Assembly (NCBI GenBank): GCA_009917405.1 | Contig: QZED01000024.1 | Location: forward strand, 1 to 32,052 | Direction of reading: 5' to 3' | DNA length: 32,052 nucleotides | DNA from: a bacterium c-19 | GTDB taxonomy: Bacteria > Bacillota_I > Bacilli_A > Erysipelotrichales > Erysipelotrichaceae | Shown here: positions 16,111-24,793 of the stretch, one piece after another | How the letters are laid out: every line of letters starts with the position of its first letter | How positions within the stretch are numbered: position 1 is the stretch's first letter | Notes under the pieces: generated by a model | The model's input: the letters and a program-made list of their open reading frames with translations, nothing else | Database searches by the model: none | Told to the model about the DNA's origin: nothing | Program-made: the position numbers and the translations under genes

Positions 16111-17094
16111 ATGCAAAGTGAAGAAGCACGTCGAAAACGCTATCGTAAAAGACAAAGACAGGGAAAACAGGATCTGCGATTTTTAACATTGATGCTGTTT
16201 ATCGGCTTGCTTTTATACAGTGCCTTGAATATATATGTACTGACAAGAATGTCGGATGCTTCCACCTATCTTTCAAAAGATATAGCCTATTGCGGACTTA
16301 CATTGGTGATGTGGGGGATCCCGCTGAGAATGATGTGGAAATACAATAAGCTGGGAAGATGGTGTTACTGGCTGTTTCTGCTTTTATCCGCATATTTATA
16401 TCGCGAAGTGCCGGCGTTATTCCAAGTCGAATGGGAACCGAAAACATTTCGATATATATTTCAAGTCTTATTTGTATTAAAATGCGCAATGCTTATTTAT
16501 GGCGGAATTCGCTTAATGTTTTCAAAAACAATTCGCTCCATTTGGAATGTCGATGATTTGTTCGATGATGAATTGGCACAGATGGAACAAGTTGCGGAAA
16601 GTGATCCGGTGATCTATTCCAAGGCGGAAGAAAAAAGCAGAATGCTCTTAAAACGCTGTGCTTTACGTTTGGGCTTGTGCCTTTATATCAGTGTATTATC
16701 AATCTTTTTACTGTTGGGTATTCTAAGTTCAAAGCTTCCTGAATACAGTGATGCGATATTAGTATTACAATACTTACTGTTTTCCGAATGCTTATTCTCG
16801 GTGATGGTATGGAGCATACCGGTGATCGGCATGTATTTGGGTAATATGTGGAGTCCGTATTTTATTTTGGTCTCAGCCTGCGGTGAAATACTTCGTATGA
16901 TTATGAGCTATGAAAGCTATTTTGAATTATTTCAAGATCCAACCATCGCTTCATCGGTAAAGTTCTTGTTTGTTATTATTGAAGTGATGCGCTTTTTGAT
17001 TTTATACTTTTCATGCCGCAGTGCGTTTCGCCATCCTTATTTGCGTGCCTATCGAAGACAGGTGATTTCGCAAAAACAAAACGAAGGCAATTGA
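16111..17094 (+). CDS. Multi-pass membrane protein, unknown function
   Basis: A 327-residue protein whose N-terminus is strongly basic and cytoplasmic (RRKRYRKRQRQGKQ, residues 8-21). Seven to eight hydrophobic segments follow (about 25-46, 57-75, 83-98, 112-135, 185-207, 216-246, 250-262, 280-303). The loop between segments 4 and 5 (140-180) is acidic and soluble. I recognise no family. ATG 16111 is preceded by AGGTGA at 16101-16106; the GTG at 16108 would be too close. The gene follows the ABC pair on the same strand but behind a hairpin and with its own -10 box, so it may be a separate unit. No terminator is obvious before deoC. Confidence 0.7.
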   Translation: MQSEEARRKRYRKRQRQGKQDLRFLTLMLFIGLLLYSALNIYVLTRMSDASTYLSKDIAYCGLTLVMWGIPLRMMWKYNKLGRWCYWLFLLLSAYLYREVPALFQVEWEPKTFRYIFQVLFVLKCAMLIYGGIRLMFSKTIRSIWNVDDLFDDELAQMEQVAESDPVIYSKAEEKSRMLLKRCALRLGLCLYISVLSIFLLLGILSSKLPEYSDAILVLQYLLFSECLFSVMVWSIPVIGMYLGNMWSPYFILVSACGEILRMIMSYESYFELFQDPTIASSVKFLFVIIEVMRFLILYFSCRSAFRHPYLRAYRRQVISQKQNEGN

Positions 17095-17194
17095 TGAAAA
17101 GATAAATGAACAGTTTGCGGATATGCCGTGTAAAACATGACTAGTATTTATTAAAATATATAAAGCTGAAAAGCAGACAGAACGGAGTGAGGAT

Positions 17195-17839
17195 ATGAAA
17201 ATAAACAAGTACATTGATCATACGCTGTTAAAAGCAGATGCGAGCAAGGAACAGATCAAAGTGTTGTGTGAAGAGGCAATCACATATGATTTTGCGAGTG
17301 TTTGTGTAAACAGCTATTGGGTTGAAACCTGCAAGAAGCTGTTAAAAGGCAGTGATGTAAAAGTTTGTACTGTAGTGGGATTTCCGCTTGGGGCGATGAG
17401 TACAAAGGCAAAGGCGTTTGAGGCAAGACAGGCAGTGCTTGACGGTGCCGATGAACTTGATATGGTAATAAATATCGGGGCGTTGAAGGCAGGGGATAAC
17501 GCTGCGGTTCAAAGCGATATTGAAGCAGTGATCGAAGCGGCACAGGGGGCATGTGTAAAGGTGATACTGGAAACATGCTTATTGAGTAAAGCGGAAATTG
17601 TTCGAGGTTGTGAAATATGTGCAGACACCAAAGCAGATTTCGTGAAAACATCAACCGGATTTTCAACAGCGGGAGCGACCAAAGCCGATGTTTTGCTTAT
17701 GAAAGAAGCAGTAAAGTCTCGCTGCAAGGTAAAAGCGGCAGGCGGAATATCTACTTATGAGGATATGATGACAATGATCCAAGCAGGGGCAGATCGGATC
17801 GGTACAAGTAAAGGAGTTGCACTGATTTCACAGAAATAA
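17195..17839 (+). CDS. deoC: Deoxyribose-phosphate aldolase
   Basis: DeoC cleaves 2-deoxyribose 5-phosphate into glyceraldehyde 3-phosphate and acetaldehyde, the last step of deoxynucleoside catabolism, in the cytoplasm. The 214-residue TIM barrel has the Schiff-base lysine K151 in FVKTSTGF, the proton-relay lysine K180 in VKAAGGI and the acidic residue D89 in ELDMVINIG. The N-terminal IDHTLLKAD is also family-typical. ACGGAGTGAGG precedes ATG 17195. Length is normal and the frame intact. It stands without other deo genes; a MATE exporter gene follows 39 bases downstream and may be co-transcribed. Confidence 0.96.
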   Translation: MKINKYIDHTLLKADASKEQIKVLCEEAITYDFASVCVNSYWVETCKKLLKGSDVKVCTVVGFPLGAMSTKAKAFEARQAVLDGADELDMVINIGALKAGDNAAVQSDIEAVIEAAQGACVKVILETCLLSKAEIVRGCEICADTKADFVKTSTGFSTAGATKADVLLMKEAVKSRCKVKAAGGISTYEDMMTMIQAGADRIGTSKGVALISQK

Positions 17840-17878
17840 AACTTAAGATACATGGATGAAGATTAGGGAGTGATGAGA

Positions 17879-19246
17879 ATGAATCAAAAATCCGCTCATG
17901 AAGGAAGTGTCATACAGACGTTGTTTCGCTTGGCACTTCCATTATTCTTTTTAAATTTAATCAATTCTTTATATAATATTGTCGACACCTTTTGGGTTGG
18001 ACAGCTCGGTGAACTACAGGTGGGATCGGTGTCCTTGATTGGTCCGGTTTTATGGTGCGCACAATCATTAGCCGGCGGTTTATCAGCTGCCGCTGTCGCA
18101 TTGATCGGGACAAGGCTTGGGGAACAGAAGCCGCAGGAGGCAAGTCGTTTTGCGACCACACTACTTTATGTGGCAATCATGATCGGTGCAGTCTTAAGCA
18201 TAGGAACATTGATCGGAGCACAAGCTATTTTACACTTAATCGCCACACCAGCAGAATTATTCCAAGACAGCAAGCTTTATCTCTACGGAATTTCCTTTGA
18301 TTATATCGGGTTATTGATTCTAAATGTCTATATGGCAATCTGCCAAAGCGAAGGAAACAGCAAGCTGGGAGTAAAGGTCAATGTATTGGCTTCGGCAGCG
18401 AATCTGTTGTTGGATCCTTTGTTTATCTTTGGTTTTCATATGAATGTATTCGGAGCGGCGTTGGCAACGGCAGTATCTAAATGGCTCGTTATTCCGTTGA
18501 TCATTTATCAGTTGCTTCATAATAAAGGACAGATTCAAATTCATTTGCGCTCCTTTCATTTCCACAAGGAAGATTTAAAACTGATCTTTCGTGTCTGCAT
18601 ACCGGCTTCCGGCGGACAGTTTTTGGAAAGCTTAGGTTTTGTTATGTTAAATACGTATATTGTATCCTATGGGGCAATTGCTATGTCCGCATATGGTGTG
18701 GGAAATAAGATTGTTAATTTAGCGGGTATACCAATTGCGTCATTCAGCGCCGCATCCTCGACAATCGTCGCTCACAGCTTGGGAAGCAGGCAGCCGCAGC
18801 GATGCAAGGAATGTTATCGAACTACATGGATGCTCGCGGAAGCATTCAGCGGCTCATTGGGTATTCTGACACTGTTATTTGTACAGCCGTTAATTTACTT
18901 GTTTGTACCGGACGGGGGAGCTGAGCTAGTCGCTTATGCAAAAGAATTTGTGATCTTTGCGACCGTAAGCAGTATCTTTATGTGCTGGTATTCTGTATTG
19001 TGCGGTGTATTCAACGGCGCCGGATATACAAAATATACATTTATTCTCGGAATATTACGCTTATGGGTGTTCCGCATTCCGCTTATTCTCTTGTTTCAGC
19101 GTGTGACTGATTGGGGAATTACGGGAATATGGATAGCGATGATTTTAAGCAATCTAATGGAGTGCATAGCGGCACAATGGATGTATCAGCGCGGCGGATG
19201 GATGAACAGTGCAATTATCAGTGATGACGTGCAGCAGCCGGCATAA
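17879..19246 (+). CDS. MATE-family multidrug/metabolite exporter
   Basis: A 455-residue integral membrane protein with twelve hydrophobic segments. The first motif, LPLFFLNLINSLYNIVDTFW (residues 20-39), is the conserved opening of MATE transporters, followed by the second half-repeat with SFSAASSTIVAHSLGSRQPQ. MATE proteins export cationic drugs or metabolites using a sodium or proton gradient; the substrate cannot be read from the sequence. ATG 17879 lies 8 bases behind AGGGAG; two earlier starts (GTG 17870, ATG 17873) overlap or abut that site. If the cell has a sodium economy, as the ATP synthase suggests, sodium coupling is plausible. Bases 19247-19398 downstream show no gene. Confidence 0.92.
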   Translation: MNQKSAHEGSVIQTLFRLALPLFFLNLINSLYNIVDTFWVGQLGELQVGSVSLIGPVLWCAQSLAGGLSAAAVALIGTRLGEQKPQEASRFATTLLYVAIMIGAVLSIGTLIGAQAILHLIATPAELFQDSKLYLYGISFDYIGLLILNVYMAICQSEGNSKLGVKVNVLASAANLLLDPLFIFGFHMNVFGAALATAVSKWLVIPLIIYQLLHNKGQIQIHLRSFHFHKEDLKLIFRVCIPASGGQFLESLGFVMLNTYIVSYGAIAMSAYGVGNKIVNLAGIPIASFSAASSTIVAHSLGSRQPQRCKECYRTTWMLAEAFSGSLGILTLLFVQPLIYLFVPDGGAELVAYAKEFVIFATVSSIFMCWYSVLCGVFNGAGYTKYTFILGILRLWVFRIPLILLFQRVTDWGITGIWIAMILSNLMECIAAQWMYQRGGWMNSAIISDDVQQPA

Positions 19247-19428
19247 AACAGAAAACTTGATTAAAATAACTTTTTGTTTATAAGAGAAGATTGATTTATT
19301 TTCTTTCAGCTTATGAGAGCATCATTAACTGAAGTCAATATTTTAATAATAAATGATAAAAGTATGCACTTTATGCGAAGATAACGGTTGAAATATGGTA
19401 TGATAATAATGGAAAGTGAGTTGTTAAT

Positions 19429-20658
19429 GTGAAAGATCAATTAATAGAACAAGCAATTAAGCAGGAACATGAGCGTCAGATGTACAATATTGAGCTGATC
19501 GCTTCGGAGAATTATGTATCAAAGGATGTACTTGAAGCAGCCGGCAGTATCTTAACGAATAAATATGCGGAGGGTTATCCGAACAAGCGTTATTACGGCG
19601 GCTGTATCCATGTTGATGTAATTGAGGATATTGCCAGAGATCGTGCGAAGGAGCTGTTCTCGGCGGAACATGCGAATGTACAGCCGCATTCCGGTTCACA
19701 AGCAAATATGGGAGTATATATGGCACTGTTGGAGCCGGGAGATACGGTACTGGGTATGAATTTAACCTCAGGCGGCCATCTGACCCACGGACATCCGTTG
19801 AATTTCAGCGGGACGATTTATCATTTTGTAGATTATGAGGTGCGCAAGGACGATGAAACCATTGATTATGAGGATGTGCGTCAAAAGGCACTTGCTTGTA
19901 AGCCGAAGCTGATCGTTGCCGGTGCAAGTGCATATCCGCGAATTATCGATTTTGCGAAATTCAAAGAAATTGCCGATGAGGTAGGCGCTTATCTAATGGT
20001 AGATATGGCACATATCGCAGGTCTTGTGGCAGCCGGTCTGCACCCAAGTCCTGTCCCTTATTGCGACTTTGTGACTACAACGACCCATAAAACATTACGC
20101 GGACCGCGCGGCGGATTAATTTTATGTAAAGAGAAATATGCACAGCTGTTGGATAAAAAAATCTTCCCGGGCATTCAGGGCGGACCGCTGATGCATATTA
20201 TTGCGGCGAAGGCAGTGTGCTTTCACGAAGCGCTTCTGCCGGAATTTAAGGATTATCAGAAACAGGTCATTCAAAACTGTGCGATTTTAAGCGATACATT
20301 GAAAAAGCAAGGTTTCCGTATTGTCAGCGGCGGTACCGATAATCATTTGTGTTTGGTGGATATTAAAGGATCTATTGGCATGAGTGGTAAACAGGCAGAA
20401 AAATATTTAGATGAAGCAGGCATCACCTGCAATAAGAATACGATTCCGCATGATCCGGAAAAGCCTTTTGTTACCAGTGGCATTCGTTTAGGTAGTGCAG
20501 CCATGACAACACGTGGCTTTAAGGATGCAGAATTTGAACAAGTTGGATTATGGATCGCATCGGTATTAAAAAATCCGAGTGAAGAAAATATTCAAAAGGT
20601 ACATGATGAAGTTATGGCATTGACAAAGTGTTTTCCGCTTCCCAGTGATGAGGCTTAA
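19429..20658 (+). CDS. glyA: Serine hydroxymethyltransferase
   Basis: GlyA is a cytoplasmic PLP enzyme that converts serine and tetrahydrofolate to glycine and methylene-tetrahydrofolate, the main one-carbon source. The PLP lysine is K221 in [14 protein letters not shown]. Other family blocks are [12 protein letters not shown] (21-32), [14 protein letters not shown] (45-58), [10 protein letters not shown] (85-94) and [10 protein letters not shown] (189-199). Length of 409 residues is normal. The start is GTG at 19429 with only a weak GTGAG ribosome site; TATGAT at 19399-19404 is a possible -10 box without a good -35. The gene is single and ends before a strong hairpin terminator. Confidence 0.96.
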   Translation: MKDQLIEQAIKQEHERQMYNIELIASENYVSKDVLEAAGSILTNKYAEGYPNKRYYGGCIHVDVIEDIARDRAKELFSAEHANVQPHSGSQANMGVYMALLEPGDTVLGMNLTSGGHLTHGHPLNFSGTIYHFVDYEVRKDDETIDYEDVRQKALACKPKLIVAGASAYPRIIDFAKFKEIADEVGAYLMVDMAHIAGLVAAGLHPSPVPYCDFVTTTTHKTLRGPRGGLILCKEKYAQLLDKKIFPGIQGGPLMHIIAAKAVCFHEALLPEFKDYQKQVIQNCAILSDTLKKQGFRIVSGGTDNHLCLVDIKGSIGMSGKQAEKYLDEAGITCNKNTIPHDPEKPFVTSGIRLGSAAMTTRGFKDAEFEQVGLWIASVLKNPSEENIQKVHDEVMALTKCFPLPSDEA

Positions 20659-20713
20659 AACTGTCAAAAAAGCATAACAGAAAGAGACGATGAATGACCA
20701 TAGGATTTCAATA

Positions 20714-20752
20714 GGTAGAGGTATGTATATAAAGTACATCCACTACCTTTTT
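20714..20752 (+). terminator. glyA terminator
   Basis: GGTAG (20714-20718) pairs with CTACC (20743-20747), extended inward by GGTATGTA/TACATCC, and five T follow. The hairpin lies about 55 bases behind the glyA stop codon. Confidence 0.75.
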
Positions 20753-20828
20753 ATAATGTCTGATCATATATAGACGGTGCATATGGAAACCTCGGTATCC
20801 CAAAAATATTCATGATTCATATTACTCT

Positions 20829-20972
20829 ATGGATTATCCCTCATATGATGAGTGTTGTAAAAAGATCTTATGTAATAAACAGATGGCACGGATTATTAAA
20901 GAATGTGTATCAGAGTTTCATGATATTCCGTTACCCGAGATACCGGATTATATCGATTGTATATTAAGATAA
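20829..20972 (+). pseudogene. N-terminal fragment of an Rpn-family nuclease
   Basis: The 47-codon frame contains CCKKILCNKQMARIIKECVSEF followed by HDIPLPEIPDYI (given here in two parts of one run), which matches residues 28-60 of the Rpn-type gene at 9130-10143 nearly residue for residue (CKKNLCNKQILARIIKECV, EFHDIPLAEIPAYI). It stops at 20970-20972 where the relative continues with its nuclease domain, so all catalytic residues are gone. A few in-frame codons before the ATG (HDSYY) also look homologous. It is on the opposite strand from the other copy and about 11 kb away, indicating that this nuclease family has been present at least twice and decays here. Bases 20973-21076 show nothing further. 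Confidence 0.8.
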
Positions 20973-21076
20973 CCACTAGTCAAAGGTTATTTAAATACGC
21001 TGTCTGCAAAATTATTTCATAGAAATACACTTAGAATTTCCTAAGTTCTTAATATATGTTCTTAGTAAACATAAAT

Positions 21077-21838
21077 TCATTTTTGGAGTTTAACTGTATT
21101 AAGCTTTTTATTAAAAATGATGAATGATACACTGATTATGCACATCAATAAAATTACATTATATTTTACAGGTGCTATAAAACAAGTGTTAAAAATCATA
21201 TGTGATAATGAAACTATTAATATACTTTTATATCTGTAAAAAAGTATTCCTAAAATCAGCGAAATTAAAATTGTCCATATAGCATATATTAGTATCTCCC
21301 TCAATTCCAACGAATTTCTAACTGTCCACATGGGAATATGCCATATTACCCAAATAATTCCAACATATACTAAAGCAATCTTTTTTCCTTTTGCAGTAGC
21401 TAATTTATTCAATAAAAAACCTCTCCATGCCATTTCTTCAAGCAAGGCTGTTACAAATAAATAAGAACAATTAAAGACAACTGCTAAAACGCTTGGGAAC
21501 CTGCTTATGAACAAATCTTTCTCACCCACAAACCAATAGTACATTGTTGAAAAACACAATCCAATGCTTCCCAATATTATACAACTAAATATTGCTTGAA
21601 GTTTTATCTTTTCCACAAATAACGCCTTAAACCATTTTTTTAAAGATCCATGCTTTAGCATAATGGATATTGAAACTAGAAACGGCACAATAATAAACAA
21701 GTATTTTGAACTAAGTAATACTTGGGAAATGTGAATACTCTTTTTTTCTAAAAACATGGGAAGATAACATAAGTAAGAAAGTATAAGAACTAAAGCTGTC
21801 CACAATAATACTTCTTTATTCAATTTCCTTGTATTCAT
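21077..21838 (-). CDS. CPBP (Abi) family intramembrane glutamic protease
   Basis: A 253-residue membrane protein with about eight helices. The CPBP motifs are complete: E134-E135 and R139 in ALLEEMAWRGFLL, H167 in WVIWHIPMW, and H213/N217 in LSHMIFNT. Members include eukaryotic CAAX prenyl proteases and many bacterial Abi proteins, some of which process or give immunity to bacteriocins. AGCGAGGAAAATGA places the ribosome site 4-5 bases before the ATG at 21838. The gene is AT-rich relative to its neighbours glyA and upp and lies next to an Rpn fragment, consistent with acquisition. No peptide gene is adjacent, so the substrate is unknown; it could serve the AT-rich bacteriocin-like locus elsewhere in the window, but that is speculation. 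Confidence 0.85.
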   Translation of the reverse strand: MNTRKLNKEVLLWTALVLILSYLCYLPMFLEKKSIHISQVLLSSKYLFIIVPFLVSISIMLKHGSLKKWFKALFVEKIKLQAIFSCIILGSIGLCFSTMYYWFVGEKDLFISRFPSVLAVVFNCSYLFVTALLEEMAWRGFLLNKLATAKGKKIALVYVGIIWVIWHIPMWTVRNSLELREILIYAIWTILISLILGILFYRYKSILIVSLSHMIFNTCFIAPVKYNVILLMCIISVSFIIFNKKLNTVKLQK

Positions 21839-21992
21839 TTCATTTTCCTCGCTTCAATTTGTTTTGTTAAATTGTCTAGTAACATTAATTTTATCATAAG
21901 CACACACTTAATTCTATTAAATATTAAACTTCTTTTACCTTTTTTGTTACGATCATCTGCCTTGACTGTTGCAATTAAGTTTTAAATCAAAA

Positions 21993-22040
21993 TAAAAAGC
22001 TGCATGCATCGATATTACATTCGATGCCGCAGCCTTTTAG
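21993..22040 (-). terminator. Terminator of the cysteine-rich gene
   Basis: A strong hairpin: GCATCGA (22012-22018) pairs with TCGATGC (22027-22033), extended by the outer GCTGC/GCAGC. It ends in a T run on the minus strand (CTTTTTATTTT) and also reads reasonably on the plus strand, so it may serve both directions. Confidence 0.75.
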
Positions 22041-22070
22041 ATTAGCTCAGCGTAAAGCGAACAGTGGATC

Positions 22071-22325
22071 TTACCAGCATCTGCGGCAGCCGCAGCTGAT
22101 TGCACGTAAATACTGCATTGCGGCACGATCCTCACAAGCGCGGCGTGCTAAAATGCGCTGATTGATTCTTGCAGCCTGAGCAAATGCGAAGGTACCGCAT
22201 CCGCAACCGTACCCGAAATCAAAATCACAGCAGTTGTCGTTGCATCCGCAGCGGCGATTGTTGCAGTCGCATCCTCCGTGATTGTCGTGATTGCATCCAC
22301 ATCCGTTAAAACAGTTGTTGCACAT
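22071..22325 (-). CDS. Small cysteine-rich protein
   Basis: The likely product has 84 residues with 16 cysteines. The N-terminal half is a Cys/Asn/Gly-rich segment with many C-x-C and C-x-x-C pairs (MCNNCFNGCGCNH, GCDCNNRRCGCNDNCC). The C-terminal half is an Ala/Arg-rich helix (FAFAQAARINQRILARRACE) and ends ISCGCRRCW. AAAGGGG lies 10 bases before ATG 22325; a longer frame from 22382 lacks a site. Such composition suggests metal binding or cross-linking, for example a spore-coat or metallothionein-like role, but I recognise no family. There is no signal peptide. The gene is monocistronic with a strong terminator. Confidence 0.65.
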   Translation of the reverse strand: MCNNCFNGCGCNHDNHGGCDCNNRRCGCNDNCCDFDFGYGCGCGTFAFAQAARINQRILARRACEDRAAMQYLRAISCGCRRCW

Positions 22326-22745
22326 AATATAATCCCCTTTCTGATCGGCATCTTTCAGCCTCACTTTACTGTATGTGAACATGCTTTTTGAATACAGGTA
22401 AAAAGCCCTAAACCATTAACTTTACCCATAAGTATTTTCAAAAGCTTTTTGATAGGAAACAAACTGTCGTTAAAAACATGAAAAAAGCCTACTGTACAAC
22501 ACGGATGCTGAAATACCATGTGTTTTCAATTATATCAATCCAGAACCAAGAAAATTAAAAAGATGGAAATACTCGTTTAGGTATGACTCGTTTCTGAAGG
22601 GGTAAAATAGCAATGAGTCGCGTTCTTTCATCATCGATCCGATGTGATTTTGCTTTTCATTATCGTTCTCTCTGCTTTTTCTGAATGCAAAAGGAAAAAA
22701 TATGAAAAAAGCAATCTTACACTAAAAAAAGCCTGTCAAACATGT

Positions 22746-22751
22746 TATAAT
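22746..22751 (+). promoter_or_regulatory. -10 box upstream of upp and the ATP synthase operon
   Basis: TATAAT at 22746-22751 is a perfect -10 hexamer about 92 bases before upp; no convincing -35 is visible at the right distance. The 460-base gap 22383-22842 otherwise holds no gene; TCAAAAGCTTTTTGA near 22438 is a near-perfect palindrome of unknown use. The roughly 85-base leader could carry regulation, but I see no clear attenuator. Confidence 0.5.
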
Positions 22752-22842
22752 AAACATAGTTTGATTAGACACAATCAGTAAACTGTCTAAATACAGGAAT
22801 GTGCGGAATTGTTACAATACAGCACATCAAAGGAGAAGATTT

Positions 22843-23463
22843 ATGTTAAATGTTTTAAAGCACCCGCTGATCACCCATAAGCTGACACAGATGCGCAAAA
22901 AAGAAACAGGTACCAAGGATTTTCGTCAGAATTTAGATGAAATTGCCGGCTTGATGGCTTATGAAATTACACGTGATTTACCGGTGAATGCGGTGACGAT
23001 CACAACTCCGGTCAGAGAATGTGAAACAAGTGAACTTGCCAAGGATATTATCCTTGTACCGATTTTGCGGGCGGGACTCGGCATGGTAAACGGTATCTGT
23101 AATTTGATTCCGACCGTAAAGGTAGCGCATGTCGGTTTATATCGTGATGAGGAAACCTTAAAGCCACATGTATATTTTGAAAAATATCCGAAAGGAATTG
23201 AGGATGCGATTGTGATGATTGTAGATCCAATGTTGGCGACCGGCGGCAGTGCCGTAGCGGCAATCGATATGGTAAAGAAACAAGGAGCGAAAAACATTCG
23301 CCTTGTCTGCCTTGTCGGTGTGCCTGAGGGAGTTGCGGCAGTGGAAAGCGCGCATCCCGATGTGGATATTTACTTAGCGGCATTGGATGAAAAACTGAAT
23401 GAAAAAGGCTATATTGTACCCGGTCTCGGTGATGCGGGAGATCGCATCTTCGGAACAAAATAA
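22843..23463 (+). CDS. upp: Uracil phosphoribosyltransferase
   Basis: Upp salvages uracil by joining it to PRPP to form UMP in the cytoplasm. The 206-residue protein has [11 protein letters not shown] (the uracil/PRPP region), the PRPP loop [12 protein letters not shown] and the C-terminal uracil-binding [20 protein letters not shown] 22843 lies 7 bases behind AGGAG (22831-22835); a longer frame from 22801 has no site. Length is usual. The ATP synthase genes start 1 base downstream on the same strand without terminator, an arrangement (upp before atp genes) also found in other Bacillota. It should be co-transcribed with them. Confidence 0.96.
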   Translation: MLNVLKHPLITHKLTQMRKKETGTKDFRQNLDEIAGLMAYEITRDLPVNAVTITTPVRECETSELAKDIILVPILRAGLGMVNGICNLIPTVKVAHVGLYRDEETLKPHVYFEKYPKGIEDAIVMIVDPMLATGGSAVAAIDMVKKQGAKNIRLVCLVGVPEGVAAVESAHPDVDIYLAALDEKLNEKGYIVPGLGDAGDRIFGTK

Positions 23464-23464
23464 C

Positions 23465-23653
23465 ATGAAAGAAGGTTCACGAGTAATGCGCTTATCGGCA
23501 ACCATGGCGCTTGCCTGCGTACTTGCCGTATTCGCGGGAAATGCGATCGATGAATGGCTGCATACATCACCGTTGTTTCTGCTCGGCTTTTTGACCTATG
23601 CGATTGCATCATCTTTATATATGATGATCAAAAGTTTGGGGAATGAGCTATGA
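23465..23653 (+). CDS. atpZ: AtpZ/AtpI-family small membrane protein
   Basis: A 62-residue protein with two hydrophobic helices (about 9-26 and 36-57) and the family's N-A-I-D-E-W-L-H-T-S-P-L-F motif between them (21-38 region, GNAIDEWLHTSPLFLLGF). AtpZ proteins are encoded at the head of F-ATP synthase operons and help c-ring assembly or transport magnesium or calcium. ATG 23465 follows the upp stop after one base and has no good ribosome site, so translation is probably coupled to upp; ATG 23486 (MRLSATM) is a possible shorter start. It overlaps the next gene by 4 bases. Confidence 0.75.
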   Translation: MKEGSRVMRLSATMALACVLAVFAGNAIDEWLHTSPLFLLGFLTYAIASSLYMMIKSLGNEL

Positions 23654-24024
23654 ACGAACTGCAAAGGATGAATCGTGAAATCCGTATTTATACACTGGTA
23701 ACAGCAGTAATGTTGAGTGTAGCGGGAGTGTTGATTCTGCCGGCTTACGGTAAGGAAATTGCCGTCGGCATTATGATCGGCGCACTCACCGGATTGATCG
23801 GTTTTCAAATGATTATTCAATCAGCGAGCAATCTTGATGCTGATACGCAAAATCCTAAAGGAAAAGCTTATCGTGCCTATCTGCTTCGCTATCTCGTATA
23901 TGCGGCAGTATTCGCTTTCAGTATTAAGGAGGGTGTACATATCGTCGCCTTATTAATCGGAATGCTCGCTCATAAGGCATGTATTCTGATTTATACATTT
24001 CGTCACAGAAAGGAGGATGATTAA
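23650..24024 (+). CDS. atpI: ATP synthase subunit I
   Basis: A 124-residue protein with four hydrophobic segments (about 14-33, 36-56, 76-92, 94-115) and a basic C-terminus (FRHRKEDD). It has the size, topology and location of AtpI, a chaperone for assembly of the c ring. Sequence conservation in this family is low, so the call rests mostly on position between atpZ and atpB. ATG overlaps the atpZ stop (ATGA) and the gene ends one base into atpB (TAATG), so translation is coupled throughout. Confidence 0.75.
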   Translation: MNELQRMNREIRIYTLVTAVMLSVAGVLILPAYGKEIAVGIMIGALTGLIGFQMIIQSASNLDADTQNPKGKAYRAYLLRYLVYAAVFAFSIKEGVHIVALLIGMLAHKACILIYTFRHRKEDD

Positions 24025-24734
24025 TGGAAAGCAGCTTTGACGGCTTCATCATTATGATCGGCGGATATCGACTGGAGCTTCAGCAGTCGGTGATTAACTG
24101 GCTTATCTTATGCATCATCTTTAGCGGCTTCTTTATATGGGCAGGGAAAAAATTTGAAAAAGCCGATGTACGTAAAGCGCCGAGCGGCATTCTTTTAATT
24201 GTCGAGATGGTTTGTGATTTATGTCAAAATATTCTAAAGGACAATTTAAAAGAAAAGACGCGTCATTATCTGCCGTTACTCGGTACACTGGTAATGATGA
24301 TGGCATGCAGCAACCTTTTGGGGCTGTTAGGTTTGCAGCCGCCGACATCGAATCTGTCGGTAAATATCGCATTGGCATTAATGATGTTTTTCATGATTCA
24401 ATATAACGGCATCAGAAAAGGCGGGATTCTTGCCCGTATGAAAGAGTTGGCAGAACCGATGTGGATTATGACGCCGTTGAATATCGTCGGAGAGCTGGCG
24501 CTTCCGGTATCACTGTCGATGCGTTTGTTCGGAAATATCTTAGCCGGTTCCATTATTATGATGCTGGTATATACGCTGTTGAAAATGCTGATGCCGTTTA
24601 CGGCACTGATGTACATCGCAACACCGTTCCTGCATGCGTATTTCGATATATTTTCCGGACTGATTCAAACCTATATCTTCTTTACTCTATCAAGCTTTTT
24701 CTTAAGCGAGCAGGTTTGTGAAGAACAGGATTAA
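24024..24734 (+). CDS. atpB: ATP synthase F0 subunit a
   Basis: Subunit a forms the two ion half-channels beside the c ring in the membrane. The 236-residue protein has five to six helices and the essential arginine R167 in SLSMRLFGNILAG. NIVGELALPVSLS (153-165) and the C-terminal YIATPFLHAYFDIFSGLIQT (197-216) are typical. GGAGGATGATTAATG provides a strong ribosome site 5 bases before the ATG. Length and motifs are normal. Confidence 0.95.
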   Translation: MESSFDGFIIMIGGYRLELQQSVINWLILCIIFSGFFIWAGKKFEKADVRKAPSGILLIVEMVCDLCQNILKDNLKEKTRHYLPLLGTLVMMMACSNLLGLLGLQPPTSNLSVNIALALMMFFMIQYNGIRKGGILARMKELAEPMWIMTPLNIVGELALPVSLSMRLFGNILAGSIIMMLVYTLLKMLMPFTALMYIATPFLHAYFDIFSGLIQTYIFFTLSSFFLSEQVCEEQD

Positions 24735-24793
24735 ACCATTAAAAACGAACGTAACGTAATATACAAAAATAACCATTACAGGAGGATAAGAAC

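Noticed and set aside
22438-22452. Near-perfect palindrome TCAAAAGCTTTTTGA as an operator
   Set aside because: It is A/T-tract dominated, lies far from both neighbouring starts and a similar GCTTTTTGA occurs by chance elsewhere; not enough to claim a site.
23048-23458. 136-codon minus-strand frame in upp
   Set aside because: Antisense shadow of a well-conserved enzyme; rich in His/Pro/Arg as expected from a reversed coding strand.
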